A stretch of 64,000 nt of DNA from Phoronis australis. Taxonomy: Eukaryota > Phoronida > Phoronidae. The DNA is taken from contig NMRA01000658.1 of NCBI GenBank assembly GCA_002633005.1, positions 62,001-126,000 on the forward strand, in the 5' to 3' direction. Positions 10,963 to 22,163 of this stretch are shown piece after piece. Position 1 is the first letter of the stretch. The number at the start of each line of letters is the position of its first letter. The notes below the pieces were generated by a model, which was given only the letters and a program-made list of their open reading frames with translations, was not told where the DNA came from and made no database searches. A program made the translations under genes and the position numbers.

Positions 10963-13164
10963 TTATGTATCACGACCTTGCGGGGGAATAATCACACGTG
11001 ATCCCCACAAAACTAAGTTGTCTTGTACACTTAGTTCAAGCTTCCTGCTTACATATGGTTTCAAATCATCAAGTAACTCAGGTGGTAACTTATCCCAACT
11101 ACCTGACATAATACATGACTTAACAGTAGACAACACAGGGTCACGACTTGTCCAAAGTCTCAACTGCGAGGCAGATACAGGAGATTCACTCTTTTGCAAT
11201 GTTTGCATCAACAAAATCAGATCACCAGGGGTAGGAGCGTTTACCTCCTGAAACGGCAATGGCAATCTACTGAGAGCATCTGCAACACAATTGGTTGATC
11301 CCTTACGATAACGAATACAGTAATCATAACCTGACAACGTCAAGGCCCAACGCTGCATTCTGGCTGACGCCATAGGAGGTATAGATTTTGTCTCATGTAA
11401 AAGGGTTAAAAGGGGTTTGTGATCTGTTTCTAGTGTGAATTTACGACCCCAAACATACTGGTGCATTTTCTTAACAGCGAAAACACAAGCTAGACCCTCC
11501 TTGTCAACCATCCCATAGTTTCGTTCGACCTTGTTCAAAGATCTAGATGCATATGCAATAGGCGATTCAGTTCCATCAGGGTTTATGTGAGACAAAGTGC
11601 AACCTAAACCATACGAAGACGCATCACAGGACAGTAGTAATGGTTTATCAGGGTCATAATGAACTAACAATGGAGATGAACACAGCAGTTCCTTCGCACC
11701 ATCAAATGCCCTCTGACACTCTGCCGACCAAAACCAAGTTTGATTACGCCTCAACAACCGACTGCTCGTCCAACTCAAGTTGGTTGTAAGCGTTCGACAT
11801 GTCCAACTTCGTGAACTTTTGTCCACCGGCTAATGACGCAAACAAATCATCCATACGCGGAATCGGATAGCGGTCTAACTGAGATACTTTGTTCACAGTT
11901 AATTTGTAGTCACCACAGATACGCAATGACTGACCATCAGCCTTGATAACTGGCACAATGGGCGCAGCCCAATCACTGAACTCAACTGGTTTAACGATGT
12001 CCAGCCTCTGCAAACGATCCAACTCCTATTCTAATGCGCATAGCATGAGGCACAGAGCGAGCTTTGTAGAACAGTGGTGTGACGTCAGCGTCCACATGAA
12101 TTTTAGCCTTCACATCGCGCAAGGTACCTAAACCTGGTTCAAACAAAGTTGGAAATTCATCCAACACATTTTTAGACACATCAACTGAGTTAACTGGTGT
12201 TCCTTGCATGTTGAACTCGCGCATCCAACTGCGACCTAACAACGTTGGACCTGCACTCTCCACAATCCACAACTTCAGATCCTTGACACAACCACGGTAT
12301 TTCACAGAAACAATGCACGAACCGGTAACCGGTATCGGTTCCTTAGTGTACGTACGCAATGGCAACTCTTCTCTGACGAGTTCTGGACGCGAATCATCAC
12401 TCCATGTCTCGAAAAATGTCTCACGAGACATAAGTGAACGACTGGAACCATTGTCAACCTCCATGGTAATAGGTATTCCATTAAGGGTCAATGACAACCT
12501 GTCGGGCTCATCACCGATAGTTTCATTTATGTGATACACACCATAGGCATCCACCTCCAGAGTGTCCTCTTGAGACGTTTCTTGAGAGCCTGCAGACACA
12601 GATACATGGTGGGTTGAATGACACGCCTTTTTAATGTGCCCTATCTTACTACATTTGTAACATGTGGCGTTTATGAACCGGCACTCATGAGCCTTGTGCT
12701 TGCCTTTGCAACGCCAGCATGATCCATTGAAGTTTGACGACGTGGAGCTATTTCCACGAGTTCTACGAGACGCAGGGTTGGGCTTGGGTTTCACTCCACC
12801 CGCAGCTCCAGCTACTTTGTGAACATCTTGCGGTGCTGGGCGGATTTCTTTAGAGTCCTTCATCGCCGCCTCCATAGCAACCACAATGTCAACGGCATTT
12901 TGAAACTTCAAATCTTTCTCTCGTAAGAGACGTTGTTGCATTTTATCTGAGTAAAGGCCCATAACCAACTGGTCTCTCAGACGCTCCTCAAGTGTAGTTT
13001 TAAAATCACAGTGAATACTTAGGGTTTTCAAAGCCGCAATATAATCACGGATGGACTCTGTGGGCTTTTGTATCCTTTTCATGAAGCGGAAACGTTCCAT
13101 AATCACCACCGGTTTTGGGGAGTAATGTTCTTTCAGCGCAGCGACGCACTGTTGAAACGTTTTG
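10963..13164 (-). pseudogene. Ty3/gypsy-type gag-pol, RT core deleted
   Basis: On the minus strand: the end of a retrotransposon Gag domain (about 13160-12800), two zinc knuckles (CWRCKGKHKAHEC and CYKCSKIGHIKKAC), a protease-like region with VDNGSS in place of the active DTG/DSG, then the RT fingers up to FTKLDMSNAYNQLELDEQS. The sequence then jumps near 11755 straight into the RT-RNaseH connection (NQTWFWSAECQRAF), so the RT palm with its Y-x-D-D box is missing. RNase H follows (LLSCDASSYGLGCTL; ETDHKPLL; VADALSRLP), and the copy ends before the integrase core. A frame change near 12000 and the assembly gap at its 5' side make it a dead copy. No LTR was found. Confidence 0.85.
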
Positions 13165-13660
13165 NNNNNNNNNNNNNNNNNNNNNNNNNNNNNNNNNNNN
13201 NNNNNNNNNNNNNNNNNNNNNNNNNNNNNNNNNNNNNNNNNNNNNNNNNNNNNNNNNNNNNNNNNNNNNNNNNNNNNNNNNNNNNNNNNNNNNNNNNNNN
13301 NNNNNNNNNNNNNNNNNNNNNNNNNNNNNNNNNNNNNNNNNNNNNNNNNNNNNNNNNNNNNNNNNNNNNNNNNNNNNNNNNNNNNNNNNNNNNNNNNNNN
13401 NNNNNNNNNNNNNNNNNNNNNNNNNNNNNNNNNNNNNNNNNNNNNNNNNNNNNNNNNNNNNNNNNNNNNNNNNNNNNNNNNNNNNNNNNNNNNNNNNNNN
13501 NNNNNNNNNNNNNNNNNNNNNNNNNNNNNNNNNNNNNNNNNNNNNNNNNNNNNNNNNNNNNNNNNNNNNNNNNNNNNNNNNNNNNNNNNNNNNNNNNNNN
13601 NNNNNNNNNNNNNNNNNNNNNNNNNNNNNNNNNNNNNNNNNNNNNNNNNNNNNNNNNNNN
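13165..13660. other. Assembly gap (run of N)
   Basis: 496 consecutive N. It hides the N-terminal part of the gypsy-type Gag and probably the 5' LTR. Confidence 0.99.
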
Positions 13661-14790
13661 ATAACTTGTCCACAACAAAAATTCCGCATGCAAGAAAAGT
13701 ATATAAAGAAACAGCATTGTTAAAAACAATTGTAATTTTCCCACGCAAAGGAGTCCATAATCAGGCATATCAAAGGCTGAATTTCTGAATTAGGTTCAAT
13801 TCTCTCAGGTTATTTCTGAAAGATTACTTTTCACTTTGTCCAAAGGTAAAATAGATGGTCAGGCGGCTGGTTTCAGTCGTTTTCTCTCACCTGTAACAGA
13901 ATACTCAGAGAAATGTTAGCAAATTATAACAGAAAACACAAGACAAAACTACTTTAGTAAGGCAGAACATACTTGACGTTTCATCTTCAAGTTTATATGC
14001 AGAAACTAAATCTTTGTACCCAAGTCTTATTTAAGATCTGAATTAAACTATGTGAAACAGGCTAAAAGTGACTTAATAATGTGTATTTTTCACGACACCT
14101 AAAATGAGCATCTGACCTAAACAAGTAAAATTCATTCTAAGTGTCAATTTTTATTCCAATGCAATGTTATGACGTTTACTGAATAGCTTATTCATGTTAA
14201 TTCGGTAACTAATCTGGTAGTCCTGGGGGTGGGGTCCGCTATGAAATAAGAAAACTCACTCGTCTAGAGAATTTTATTGGACATAGCATAGCTTTGAAGA
14301 GAGACTGCTTTGAAAAAGGCACCCCTGACTTCTGAGCGTCATGTACTACACACCTCTTATATTGGGCGCATTCCCACTCTTGGAGGACAATATGTGAATA
14401 TGTGCTGCTAGTCTACCTAGCATACGAGTCCTGGGTGAGTTTCCGAAAAGAAACACTTAGTTCCATTCAATAAACCCGTTATTCAGTGGGGTAACTGGTG
14501 GGGATAACATCACCGAAAGATGTCGATTGAAACTTGATTGCTAAAAACTTACCAAGTAACCTTATGTAGTCTCATAAAGGGGCATCGGCATCCACACACT
14601 TTTTCTCAGTTGGTTGACCCTTTTGAACGCAATGCTCCACGAATGTAGTAACCTTAGGTCTTTTGGTAATTTGTGACCACCTGGCGAAGACTTGCACCAG
14701 GGAAAATACCAATAATAAGGCTTAGCGCGACGACGTATTTTGATAACAATCCGTCTTTTTACCAGCTGTTTACATGCAGACAGCGACGCA
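13661..14790. other. No supported gene
   Basis: Sequence between the gap and the outward-facing retroelement half. It holds no recognisable domain and no clear LTR. Confidence 0.4.
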
Positions 14791-14799
14791 TGCGCAATT

Positions 14800-16380
14800 C
14801 AATCACCACTAGTACAGCAGCGACACCGCGAGGAGAATTCTCCGAATAGCCCCATTGGGAACTGGTACTTTCTGCCCTTGCTAAGTCTGGTATACCTTTG
14901 TCACCAACCAAAACGGTCATTTCCCCCAAACGCACAACTATCCTGGGTTGGATATGGGAAGGTGGCACCCGTCAGTCTAGCAGTCATCTCTGCACTTGCT
15001 TTGTGCAACAAGCCTACAACCGTGCGTCAGATGCGTTCATTCATTGGTGCCTTCAAGGTTCTGTCTAGGGTTATCCGTCATTGCTCCGCCTGTATGTCTC
15101 CACTGGATGATGCTATTTCAGGTCGCAATTCCAAGGATCCATTGACATGGACCTATGAGCTTCTCAGTGCATTTTCTGCCGCCCAGAAGGCACTCTCGCC
15201 TAACAAGGTCATCACACTCCCCCGGCCTGAGGACAACCTATGGATTGTGACAGATGCCTCTACCAGGCACCCAGGGATAGCAGCCACCTTATATGTTACG
15301 AGGGAAGGAAAACCCAAGATTGCCTCCTTTTTCAGCGCCAAGCTTAAGTCCCGCCAAGTACTTTGGCTCCTCTTTGAGGTTGAAGCTTTTGGCAATTGCC
15401 GTAGGTTTGAAGCACTTCAGCCCATACCTCATCGCTTATGTAGAGGTGAATTTTCTTTGAGTCCTCGAGTGTCTACATTTTTGACAGCTGTATCTCGGTT
15501 CCAAGCTACTGTTCGGCATGTTTCAGAGGCCGCAAACATCGTATCAGACTTTGCAAGCCGACATAGTATTGAGTGTTCAGACATGGCGTGCCAAGTGTGC
15601 TCCTTTGTGGCTTCTACCGAAGATTGTGTGGTCTTTCGTTCATCCACAGACGACATCTAATCGGGTCTGTCGAGGCTTCCGTTCACTACCCGTTCTGCTT
15701 GGCATAGTATCCAAACTGCGTGCTCAGACCTTCGCCGTACTCATGCTCATCTCATGCAAGGTACGCGCCCCAGTGAGAAGCTGACTGATGTTCGAGATGT
15801 GAAGCGTTACCTAAACATTGTCAAGGTCGCTAGTCATGGTTTATTAGTTGTCCGTAGAAATGCACCCCTCGCTCCAATTCGCGAATGCATAGTTGTTCTT
15901 AGACGGTCTACTCATGGCTCTTCAACTCCGCTTGGATCAACCCTCATCCAATCAGCTGAGGCTAGTTGCCCAACGTTACTTCTACGCCCTCGACTTGGTC
16001 TCCGCCATTGACAGATGTTCCAAATCTTGTCACCAGTGTTGCTCCTTTCAGACATTCCCCAAAACGTTGATGACTCAACACTCTTCTGACCCTCCCCCGA
16101 CCGTCGGTCTGTCTTTCGCTGCAGATGTCATGAAACGAGAATTCCAATTGATCCTCGTACTGCGGGAATGTGTGTCCTCCTACACCGTCGCACGCATATT
16201 GTAGAGAGTGAACGCCGTAACGACTTGCGAGATTGTCTCAAATGTGCATAGAACTTTGCCCTTTGGATGGTTCTCCAGCAGTTATCCGTACGCATCACGC
16301 TTCCGGCTTCAGTGCTTTGAAGGACGATGATCTCTTTAACGACCTGGTCTCAAAATGCCCATGTGGTTTCAGTATCCGAA
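14800..16380 (+). pseudogene. 3' half of the same retroelement type (RT thumb, RNase H, integrase), broken
   Basis: Plus-strand reading gives the end of RT (SPTKTVISPKRTTILGWIW near 14900; VRQMRSFIGAFKVLSRVIRH near 15030), RNase H (LWIVTDASTRHPGIAATLYV near 15240; ASFFSAKLKSRQV; VRHVSEAANIVSDFASRHS near 15520), then in shifted frames DVKRYLNI and VVRRN, an integrase zinc-finger remnant (RCSKSCHQCCS near 16015-16045) and the beginning of the integrase core (FAADVMKREFQLILVLREC near 16115). At least four frame changes separate these blocks. The content starts almost exactly where the minus-strand half at 9350-10940 stops. Confidence 0.72.
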
Positions 16381-17890
16381 AATACTTACTACATAAAATC
16401 TTATTTTCGACACCCTTTCTTTATATTCTTTTCGCCTTTCTTGCCAAAAGCGATTTTTAACAGTATTTGACCCTTCTCTGTGAGCGTGTAATTACCGGCT
16501 GTCATCTGTTATTTCCGTACCCACACTTCCGGCTCATCAGTTCAGGAACTTGTCCTGAACGCCGCCATTTTTTCTCGTAACTGAATGTGCTATCGCTTGC
16601 TCGAAAAGTCTTCATTATTTTGTTTTATTAGTAATATCTCGTTATTCGTTTGCATATGTAGTGTATTTATAGTTTGTTGTTAGTGGTCGTTGAATTTTTT
16701 TTGGAATGTTACGCGTACTTAGTATGTTAAAATAGCATTGGAGCTTAGTTCCTTACGTAGGCCCGTCGAACCTAGGAACCAGTATGGGTCGAACCAATTT
16801 TTTTTCGGTTTTATTTTGTCTCGCTTTGAAAAAGTATTTTGCTATCATCGGAAAGGTTGTGCATTCTACTCAGTAAAAATTGAAAAAGTATCAAAATCGG
16901 GGCATTTTTTCTCGTTTTGAAAAAGTACTTTACTATCATCGGAAAAGTAGTGCATTCTACTCAGTAAAAATCGAAAAAATATCAAAATCGGGGCAAGCAG
17001 TGTAAAGTTATAGCAAGTTTTATGGCGAAATTTGGGTCACTTTGTTTGGATAGCGTCGGCAATATTGGAGGACAGCGGGATACGTAACGAGTTTAAAACT
17101 TTGTGTAAATTGTTTTCGCCAACAAATTACGGTGAAATTTAGTTAGACATATCTTCACTTACTATTCTGCATGATTCAACAATGTTCACCAAACTTTCAG
17201 CCTCGCAGTTGTTATACTCTTTCAGTGATAAATGTGCTCACAATTCCCGTTGGGCTTCGTCTCATTTCTGGCGGCACCGACAACATGGCGACTTTTGCTG
17301 AACTGAAAGGCATGTTCAGCCGGCTACTTTGTAATTTGTGAAGATTTAAAGTTGATACATTTTGACAAACGTTGCTACAAAAAGCGAACTTTGTTCAATT
17401 TTCGTGTTTTTGTGCAAAAATATAAGATATATTCGAATTATTTTACTGTAAATTTCCCATTCAGATGATCCTACACTAAGCTAAAAAATAGTTGAAATAA
17501 TTTTGAAATGGTTTTGTGTTTGACTGTCAACTGCTGTTCAAGTGACTTGATTCGGTGTCACAAAATGATTCATATTTTTCTAAATTTTAAGTCTCAATTG
17601 CTTTCAATTCATGTTTTGTAACTTCTAGCTTCTTAATTCAGGTTATCAAGTCAACAATATGAATAATCTTAATTTGAGAAATAAGCTATGTTGGATTGTG
17701 AAGCTTCAAGACTCTAACTCTTGTTCCTTGCAACTTCAAATTTTTTAAACATATTTGTCAAATTCTGGTGTAAGGAAACACTATTCCGTCACCATGAAAA
17801 TAGTTACACCGTCCGAAGATCTGACTATCAACCCTGGTCCACTTGATGCAACGTCCGAGGCAGCTGATGTAGGCCTACCTGCAATTTAGT
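16381..17890 (+). other. Degenerate interior between integrase and C-terminus of the retroelement
   Basis: No domain recognised. It includes a 91-base tandem duplication (listed separately). Its position between an integrase remnant and a pol-like C-terminus suggests it belongs to the element or to insertions in it. Confidence 0.35.
16820..16995 (+). repeat. 91-base tandem duplication
   Basis: The unit beginning CTCGCTTTGAAAAAGTATTT and containing ATCATCGGAAAGG and TTCTACTCAGTAAAAATTG is repeated at a 91-base offset with about 90% identity. Confidence 0.85.
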
Positions 17891-17894
17891 CACG

Positions 17895-17968
17895 GAATGA
17901 TGCCCCTCCTCGACGCTCTAGGAGGCCTCGTCGCCTTCCGCCATATCTACGGGACTTTGTTTTGACCT
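17895..17968 (+). pseudogene. C-terminal tail of the retroelement polyprotein
   Basis: The frame reads DAPPRRSRRPRRLPPYLRDF followed by VLT and a stop. A basic Arg-Pro stretch ending in a Leu-Pro-x-Tyr/Phe-x-x-Phe-Val motif is typical of the extreme C-terminus of gypsy-like polyproteins. AT-rich sequence up to about 18200, including AAAATACAGACG, could be a 3' LTR, but no partner LTR was found. Confidence 0.4.
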
Positions 17969-18775
17969 AATGTTTGTTCATATAATCCGTCCTATACCCC
18001 TTTCGTATTTATAGACCTTAAGTTCAATTGGGTTTATGCGTTTTGGTTCCAGAGCCCGTACGGACTTTGTCCATTTAAAGTTAAAGAGACGTTGCGCCAT
18101 TATTTGTGTACTATTCGTACGTATTATTTGGTTACTGTCTTTCCGGTCGCTGTTCTACTAAAATACAGACGTTCATGTAAGCCAAGCGTCTTTTATTATT
18201 ACTGTCGCACCATTTCCTAGCAACGATTCATAACTTGAAATTTATTTTAGCGTGGTTATAAACCCGCCTCTTATCAAAAATCTAAACTTTGATTTAGATC
18301 ACTTATCTGGTACTAACTTGTTAGTAATTCGGATTAGAGGCTATTCCTGTAGGCTTGGAAAGAATTGACATTTCGTTATCATTCGATATGAGGCTCGATA
18401 CGTTGGCTTGTCAAGACGCGTTTTTTTCATTACGAACATGGTCTGAAACCCTACCAAAGTATCAGCTCTTCCATCGCCCGGAAATCGTTTCCCGTTTGAG
18501 TAAATAGGAACAATTTGAGACCAATTTCATAACGGAACGTGATCTAAAACAAGTTATTTTTGACGGCTAAGGAAGGGTTTATTGTCGTGTTGTTTAAATG
18601 TGGTAGAAAATGGTAATTTAGTGAGAACAACGTTCATTGGCTGTAAAAAATGAGGGAATGGCATTTCCTCGCGACTACACCGTGACACAGCATCCCTAAC
18701 GGGAAACGCCTTCAATTATTGACGTAGTTAACAGAACCAATAGCAAGACTTCTCGAGCGACCGTATCGCAGCAGT

Positions 18776-18812
18776 CTTTAAATGCCGGCGCTCTGACATC
18801 AATACTCATTGC
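18776..18812 (+). promoter_or_regulatory. Possible core promoter of the GPCR gene
   Basis: A TATA-like CTTTAAAT lies at 18776-18783, with a TCATTGCTC initiator-like sequence about 28 bases downstream. The GPCR ATG follows at 18846. The spacing suits a TATA/Inr promoter with a short 5' UTR. This is inferred from motifs only. Confidence 0.35.
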
Positions 18813-18845
18813 TCTTAGACGTCTGCTTCGCACATCGGCTGGATA

Positions 18846-19865
18846 ATGGCCACACAATCCATTCAAAATGCTACATTTGTTGAAGATTCGTTTTCTAATG
18901 AAACCACTCTCTTCAACGAAACTGATGCTATGATGGCTTGGTACACAAAAAACAATCTACCGCAAGAGTTTATGCTTGTGTTTATGGTTTATGACTCTTT
19001 GGTTGGCTGCATGATATTGTTTGGCAACGGATTGATCTGCTACGTCTTTCTAAGATACAAGGAGGTACGGGCAGAGAACATCAGCATCGTCATCTTTGGC
19101 TTAGCTCTGAACGATTTTGTTACTGGCCTGTCGATCACTGCCAACGTCATCAGAAAATATGTCATTCCTCTTTACTGGTACATACTACCAATGAGTGTCT
19201 TAACGAGCCACAGCATGTGTCTGTTCCTGGTCTACGTCACGACCTTCCCACTGTGCACGACAAACTCTATCCTTGTGGTTCTGGCGATTGATCGGTTCAT
19301 TTTCATCCGTTTTCCTTTGAGGCATGCCTCAATCATGACAAGACGCGTCTATAAGAAACTCATCATTGCCGCCTTCACTTACGGACAGCTGTGCCTTGTA
19401 TATTTTGTCATCGTTTCCGGTGACGAATTTGACGGCCACAAGACCAAGTGCGTGTTTGAATCGCTTGTCAAGAGAAGACCATTGCAAACCACCTTGTCAG
19501 TTTTGTCCTTGTTCCTACCCATAGTATTCTGTAGTGTCTGCCACTGCTATGTCGGTTTCAAGGCCTTCTCTGCGAGGGCACCGGCCAGTCGAGTTCCGGC
19601 GCAATTTACACATCGACAGAGGAATGAGATTAAAATTACAAAGATGTTCTTAAAATTTGTATTATTTTACTTGATGTGCGTTTTACCAACGCCGATATTG
19701 TATAAAATATTACCTGTTGCCACCGACAATGAGCCGTTAAGCTGGACTTCATTGCGTTACATAAGCATAGAACTGATGTATCTTAACTCGATGATGAATC
19801 CGCTATTTTACGGCACGAATGAACTTGTGTTTTCCAAAGCTATTCGTAAATTTTTTCAGAGGTAG
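18846..19865 (+). CDS. Rhodopsin-class (class A) G-protein-coupled receptor, orphan
   Basis: A complete 339-residue, single-exon receptor. The extracellular N-terminus has three N-glycosylation sequons (N8, N18, N24). TM1 carries GN at 60-61, TM2 LALND with Asp90, and TM3 the NSILVVLAIDRF segment with DRF at 149-151 instead of the usual DRY. Cys125 and Cys202 could form the TM3-ECL2 disulfide. TM6 has CVLP (278-281), a variant of CWxP lacking the toggle-switch Trp, and TM7 has NPLFY (318-322), followed by a basic amphipathic helix-8-like tail. A polar third intracellular loop with many Arg lies at about 243-262. The membrane topology and motifs make class A certain, but the ligand cannot be read from sequence. 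The stop codon lies inside AGAG|GTAGGT, which would also make a strong splice donor, so a longer spliced C-tail is possible. Several copies of such intronless orphan receptors are usual in marine invertebrates. Confidence 0.93.
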   Translation: MATQSIQNATFVEDSFSNETTLFNETDAMMAWYTKNNLPQEFMLVFMVYDSLVGCMILFGNGLICYVFLRYKEVRAENISIVIFGLALNDFVTGLSITANVIRKYVIPLYWYILPMSVLTSHSMCLFLVYVTTFPLCTTNSILVVLAIDRFIFIRFPLRHASIMTRRVYKKLIIAAFTYGQLCLVYFVIVSGDEFDGHKTKCVFESLVKRRPLQTTLSVLSLFLPIVFCSVCHCYVGFKAFSARAPASRVPAQFTHRQRNEIKITKMFLKFVLFYLMCVLPTPILYKILPVATDNEPLSWTSLRYISIELMYLNSMMNPLFYGTNELVFSKAIRKFFQR

Positions 19866-21480
19866 GTTGTTTGTAAGCAGAACTGCTTGACTGAAGCATG
19901 TGTCAGAGCGTGCCATCGTGTGTTAGTCCGATATCAACTAATTAATCTGTGGTTTGTCATTTGTGAGATTTATTGTAGCAACACGCACCTGTGTTTTTAT
20001 TGTTATAGTACGTTTTTTTCATGCTCTACAGTATTTGGTTCTGTTATTTTTGTGAAACTAAAGTAAAGCAACAGAAAACATATCAGAAATGTTTGTCTCT
20101 AGCCCCTAAATATAACAATTCAATAGATCATAGAAGAAAGGTCACAGCCCTGGAATGCCAACTCCCGCACGTGAGCAAAATATTCTGTCATTGGAGCTTG
20201 TGACCACGAGACTAGCCGCTAGAGTTTTCACTGTAAATTTCTTCGCTAGTTTCCTGCGTGTACAAAACACGCAGGTATCATTCAGTAGCAAGCGTTTTAT
20301 CACTAGTGGTTCATGTAACCTCGGCTGTCAGTGGTTAGTTTTACAACAAAGAAAGAAAATGGCGGACTATGAACGATTTTTAGCCTTGTCAATGAAGCAA
20401 GTAGCGTAACAGCAACTATTTCGTTTCTGCAGTAATGTTTAATAGCCGCGTGCCTGAAGCACATACATGTACAACAACACACACCCGCTGTGCCTTGAAC
20501 TTGTAACATTTCCCGGAAGTAGTTAAGAGACAGTCCATATAAAATCAGTACATTTTCAAAAATCAGCCTTTACGTCAAAATTCAACTCCGTCTTCAAAAT
20601 TGCACTGTAGGCCTATGTTTCAGCAACGAAAATAAGTAACTTACAAAATAGATGAAAGTTATATTTTGGCGACTGCAATAATGAACGTATATAATGTGTA
20701 TAATTCTGTGCCATCATAGCTAGACTATAGTACATGAACCGCCAACTCCGTATACTTTCAATGGACGAAATCTGTGCTCTTCCGCACAACGAGTGTCATT
20801 ATTCACTAGCGACACCTGGCCCCAGTGGCATAGCGAGCACCTTGGATCACACTGACCTCCCCTTGCTACGCCACAGCGTCAGTCACTCAATATGTTTGTT
20901 ATGAAGTCGAGACCATTACTTCTGTTTAGTTCATGTCTGTCATGAATGAGTCATTAATAAAATTGTTTCTCGTGAATTATTTTCTATTGACTGTGAATGT
21001 GTACCTTTTTATACCACTGATGATAATACTGGCAGAAATATTCAGAGTTAGGGTGCCCGGTGTGTGAGGGGGAAACACAAGATTTCTGGCTACTGATGGC
21101 GACTAAAATTTGTAGCAACCAGCACGGACATTACAATATGAACCCAAAGTTACAATGACTATTGGCAAGTTGAAGGATTTTTAGCGCTGAACAGGGGGCC
21201 ATATCCACCTTGGGTGCCTTCCTTTGCCTGTGGCACGAACAAGGCAGATAGANAATGCTAGTAAAATGCATTCAAACATGTCTACTTCGACGCCCAATTT
21301 TGTTGCAAAATGGAGGTACAGGTCATAAAAAGAAAATCAGTGAATGAAAATTCTTAAAACGTGAGGTTTTTCTACATCTCAACAAACCAAACTCGTGCTA
21401 AGTTTCAAAAAAAATCTGTGATTTTGGGTATACACCTGTTGGTTTTTATATGGAGTCACTCTTAATACTATCCAATGTAG
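19866..21480. other. No supported gene; repeat fragments
   Basis: Likely 3' UTR of the GPCR at its start. A perfect 9-base hairpin (CCTGCGTGT / ACACGCAGG) is at about 20254-20276. The sequence AACTTGTAACATTTCCCGGA near 20500 recurs near 8730 as a diverged copy, so part of this region is a dispersed repeat. Confidence 0.4.
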
Positions 21481-21483
21481 TCA

Positions 21484-21680
21484 GCAGTGGCGGGTTTAGG
21501 GGGGGGGGCATGCACCCCTACAATTCTACCAGATACCGTTTGGGAGTTCGGGTGCGCGCAAGCTGGGGCTCGTCGGGGGGTGAATAAACAACGCATAGGC
21601 CCTGAACAAACTGAACAAACCCCGTTTACCGTTTTTTTTTAGTCAACAGGTCCGCAACCCCAAACATTCGAGTTTTGCTT
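21484..21680 (+). mobile_element. hAT-like MITE family member (fragment)
   Basis: Begins CAGTGGCGGGTTTAGG followed by a G-run, then shares the segments TTCGGGTGCGCGCAAG, GTGAATAAACAACGCATAGG and GTTTACCG with T-runs, with the copies at 34.7-35.0 and 42.7-42.9 kb. The right end is not clear. Confidence 0.55.
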
Positions 21681-21892
21681 GACTTGACACTCTTTTACTT
21701 AAAATCACGTTTTTAAAATTTTTGTTGATAAACGCATACTTCGCCAACGCCTTGTTCCTTTTTATAAATGATAAATGCTCCACAAAACTGAATTTGTGAC
21801 AAAAAGTTGACGCTGAGTGGACTTTTAAGAGGAAAATTTCCAAACCAGTACGTGACGCTGTCTGGACACTTGACACCTCAGGTTGTTACACC

Positions 21893-21954
21893 AAATAAAC
21901 GCCCATGGGCGTGTATCTGGCATAATTTTCCGAATAAACGCCCATGGGCGTTTC
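21893..21954. repeat. Twin copies of an 18-base palindromic block
   Basis: AATAAACGCCCATGGGCGTT-type sequence occurs twice, about 40 bases apart. Each holds the perfect palindrome ACGCCCATGGGCGT or nearly so. Confidence 0.75.
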
Positions 21955-22092
21955 ATCGGGTGGGCTTATCTGCGGAAAGCCCCGGTATGTAACCTATATC
22001 ATTCTATATTTATCTCATTGACAGACGAGCGAGCAATACGATAAGTACACCTAGCTCATTGCGCGATTCTGTAGAGGTTAACTTCTATTTCT

Positions 22093-22163
22093 CGCTGGTT
22101 CCCTGCGTGCCGCTAGGTGGTCGGTAGCCAGTACGTGCTGGCCAGGCACGTAGGGAACCAGCG
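22093..22163. repeat. Hairpin with 19-20-base arms
   Basis: CGCTGGTTCCCTGCGTGCC pairs with GGCACGTAGGGAACCAGCG across a loop of about 33 bases, with one mismatch. No coding frame is involved. A foldback element or structured RNA are both possible. Confidence 0.7.

Noticed and set aside
13045-13788. Several frames running through the N block
   Set aside because: They are open only because N codons cannot be read as stops.
20356-20409. Short frame MADYERFLALSMKQVA as the start of a gene
   Set aside because: Closes after 16 codons with no donor that keeps the frame and lies in a dispersed repeat.
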